From contig CAMDOL010000023.1 of NCBI GenBank assembly GCA_945903615.1, positions 1-14,987 of the forward strand: a DNA stretch of 14,987 nucleotides, in the 5' to 3' direction. Below the pieces are notes generated by a model. The model did not search any database. It was not told the DNA's origin and saw only the letters and a program-made list of their open reading frames with translations. Position numbers and translations under genes: made by a program. The stretch is from Rickettsia typhi. GTDB lineage: Bacteria > Pseudomonadota > Alphaproteobacteria > Rickettsiales > UBA1997. This document shows, piece after piece, positions 13,529 to 14,987 of this stretch. The stretch's first letter is position 1. The number at the start of each line of letters is the position of its first letter.

Positions 13529-14031
13529 AATTGTTTTGGTTTGACAAAATAATTTTCCAGTAGCAACAAAGCCACTCCCAAAAAAACTGCTGAATCAGCC
13601 AAATTGAAAGCTGGCCAATGATATTTTCCAATATAAAAATCTAAAAAATCCGCTACTGCATTATTTGCAATTCTATCTAAAATATTGCCAATTGCCCCAC
13701 CAATTATAAATCCCATTGCGATAGATAAATAAGTGATTTGGTTGCGATAAAGCCAGACCAACAAAGCGCTGAGAATTAATAAATTAACCGTCAAAATAAT
13801 ATATTTTCCATCACTCAAATTATTAAGCATTCCAAAGCTCACACCTTTATTCCAAACTTTTACCAAATTAAAAAACCCAGTAACCAAAAATTCTGGATGT
13901 TCATTATTTAAACTATCAAGAAAACCAAAGACAATTTTTTTGCTATATAAATCAAGTGTGGCAACGATTGCGGCGAGCGTTAATCCTAGAAAAAATAATT
14001 TTTTTTTGGCTAAATATTTAGAGATCATCAA
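13525..14031 (-). CDS. lspA: Lipoprotein signal peptidase (signal peptidase II)
   Basis: An inner-membrane aspartic peptidase that removes the signal peptide of prolipoproteins after lipidation. It has 168 residues with four transmembrane helices (about 13-30, 76-94, 102-120 and 143-160). Family motifs: DLYSK (27-31), the periplasmic NKGVSFG (61-67), the GGAIGNILDR motif (111-120), the first catalytic aspartate in VADFLDFY (D128) and the second in FNLADSAV (D146). Everything required for activity is present. The next gene, overlapping by 4 bp, encodes a likely lipoprotein substrate. Start ATG 14031 follows the frameshifted membrane protein by only 2 bp, so the minus-strand genes from 14772 down to 13331 may form one transcript. 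Confidence 0.97.
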   Translation of the reverse strand: MMISKYLAKKKLFFLGLTLAAIVATLDLYSKKIVFGFLDSLNNEHPEFLVTGFFNLVKVWNKGVSFGMLNNLSDGKYIILTVNLLILSALLVWLYRNQITYLSIAMGFIIGGAIGNILDRIANNAVADFLDFYIGKYHWPAFNLADSAVFLGVALLLLENYFVKPKQL

Positions 14032-14033
14032 GT

Positions 14034-14563
14034 CTAATTAAAAAAAATTTGAAATCTTGGCAATAAAACCTGCCAACACATAAAACCTAAAATCAAAGCA
14101 ATTTCTACAACAAACAGCCCTAAATTCTGATCACACAATTTATTAGCTAGCTGATATTTAGTTGAAATGATGTCATTCTGTTTTTGGGAAGATTCCTGAC
14201 TTTCAATACTAAAATCACCAATCATTAGATTTTGTAATGTCTCATAATTATTGATTTTTGATAGGCATCTAAAAGATTTTTTGTTGAGCGAATTGACCAA
14301 ATAATAATCAATAAAATGAAAACACTAATTATTGATATTTCTAAAGATAAATTTAGGGCGTGACTTTTTTCAACAGCATCAAAAATTTTGTTAATCAAGA
14401 ATAATTGAAGACCAATTAATGAAAAATTATAGTAGAATATTTCTTTATCTAAAGTGACCGTGCCTTGCTCTATTGATTTAGTGAGAAGCTCCATCGATAG
14501 CTCAACAGCTTTTTGTTGAGTGTCAAAATTACTTGCTGGGGTTTTCTGGTGAGATTTATTCAT
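14034..14563 (-). pseudogene. Frameshifted three-helix membrane protein, family unknown
   Basis: Two overlapping frames together look like one gene of about 175 codons. The first (14563 to 14225, 112 codons) has an ATG start, an amphipathic N-terminus, two hydrophobic segments (about residues 45-60 and 76-91, ISIISVFILLIIIWS) and then STKNLLDAYQKS. The second (ending at 14034) continues with NNYETLQNLMIGDF, a polar stretch and a final hydrophobic segment LGLFVVEIALILGFMCW, but its only start is a poor TTG at 14300. Adding one A to the A5 run at 14255-14259 would join them smoothly (DAYQK-INNYETLQN). It is therefore either a broken gene, a sequence error in the homopolymer, or a programmed shift. 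I recognise no family. Confidence 0.6.
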
Positions 14564-14565
14564 AG

Positions 14566-14772
14566 TTAATTATGGGGGTTTTTTGGTAATGGTGTTGTTG
14601 AATTGTGGGTTGGCGATTGTGGATTGGCCGCAGCATTTTGTTGGCTGTTGGCAGTATTATTATTTACACTATTTGTGGGATTATTTCTAGCAAAGGCATA
14701 AATATTGGTAAGGACATTATATGATTTGTCTTCTATAATATTTTGTCCTTTTTGAGTAGATTTTGTTGTCAT
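14566..14772 (-). CDS. Small low-complexity protein
   Basis: A 68-residue ORF with an ATG start. After an ordinary N-terminus (TKSTQKGQNIIEDKSYNVLTNIYAF, split here) it turns into an N/T/Q/P-rich low-complexity tail (NNTANSQQNAAANPQ and so on). There is no signal peptide or membrane segment. It ends two bases before the ATG of the frameshifted membrane protein, which suggests the two are expressed together. Its start lies about 50 bp from the M1 element at 14821. Whether it is really translated is uncertain, and no function can be given. Confidence 0.4.
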   Translation of the reverse strand: MTTKSTQKGQNIIEDKSYNVLTNIYAFARNNPTNSVNNNTANSQQNAAANPQSPTHNSTTPLPKNPHN

Positions 14773-14820
14773 AATTGTTGGGTTTAATTTTGTTTATAAT
14801 TGTAAGGAGCGTTGCGTAAG

Positions 14821-14987
14821 CTAGGGAACCTCTGAACAACTAAAAATTGATATTTCTGAGGATTTTTTGAGTAGAAATTTTATTACTTTTTGGTGGAATA
14901 TTTCCATATTTCACCAAAAATAATGGAATTTATGCCAAAAAAGACCAGAAAGATCAATTTTTCTAAAACATTGTTTTAGTTGTTCAG
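14821..14987 (+). mobile_element. MITE family M1, longer copy, cut by the window end
   Basis: It starts with flank CTAG and terminus GGAACCTCTGAACAACTAAA (14825-14844). 14821-14940 match the inverted copy at 7650-7769 with two mismatches. Beyond that, this copy continues to CTAAAACATTGTTTTAGTTG and TTCAG at the window edge, the same end sequence as the palindrome at 3497-3543, so the full element should end in AGGTTCC about 6-8 bp outside the window (total near 170 bp). Both ends carry the same inverted terminal sequence. A central hairpin is TTTTTGGTG..CACCAAAAA. There is no room for a transposase. The YTAR-like flanks of the three copies (CTAG, CTAA, TTAA) fit an IS5-type target, from memory of that family. 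Confidence 0.82.

Overview
The window is AT-rich and reads like an alphaproteobacterium with a reduced, repeat-littered and probably host-associated genome. A Rickettsiales- or Holosporales-like source is my best guess, but the sequence does not prove it. The evidence is an IalB-family periplasmic protein, a CobS ATPase, a TIGR02281-type membrane aspartic protease, a short DUF3035/BamF-like lipoprotein directly after lspA, and an alphaproteobacterial-style XerC. Most genes are housekeeping and are scattered on both strands in very short transcription units.

Layout. 1-446: a severed, unrecognised gene interrupted by a 123-bp palindromic repeat. 464-3468 (+): gatB, xerC and an exported SRPBCC-domain protein. 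3497-3543: a mini transposon-like hairpin between convergent genes. 3559-5406 (-): glmS. 5407-6040: no protein gene; it holds two head-to-head copies of the same repeat family as at the left edge, tRNA-Thr(GGT), and a separate nested palindrome. 6041-6613 (-) and 6651-7607 (+): a GNAT acetyltransferase divergent from cobS. 7650-7769: a 120-bp piece of a MITE whose terminal repeat seems to donate the -35 box for phoU (7849-8508, +). 8690-9211 (+): an IalB-family protein. 9229-9834 (-) and 9836-11136 (+): a ThiE-like protein whose start codon is one base away from that of yggS, which overlaps the aspartic protease gene. 11173-12064 (-): queD and a ybgC-type thioesterase. 12141-13253 (+): a fusion of HisI with a ModA-like binding protein. 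13331-14031 (-): lspA and the small lipoprotein. 14034-14772 (-): a frameshifted membrane protein and a low-complexity small ORF. 14821-14987: a second, nearly identical MITE copy cut by the window end.

Functional themes: tRNA charging (gatB, tRNA-Thr), chromosome dimer resolution (xerC), cell-envelope precursors and lipoprotein maturation (glmS, lspA, BamF-like), queuosine precursor synthesis (queD) and cofactor-related orphans (cobS, ThiE-like, yggS, HisI fusion). No complete new defence or mobile system is visible. The most unusual items are two families of structured repeats (one inserted in frame into an ORF with covarying hairpins, the other MITE-like with IS5-type termini), the hybrid promoter they appear to create, and the HisI-binding protein fusion.
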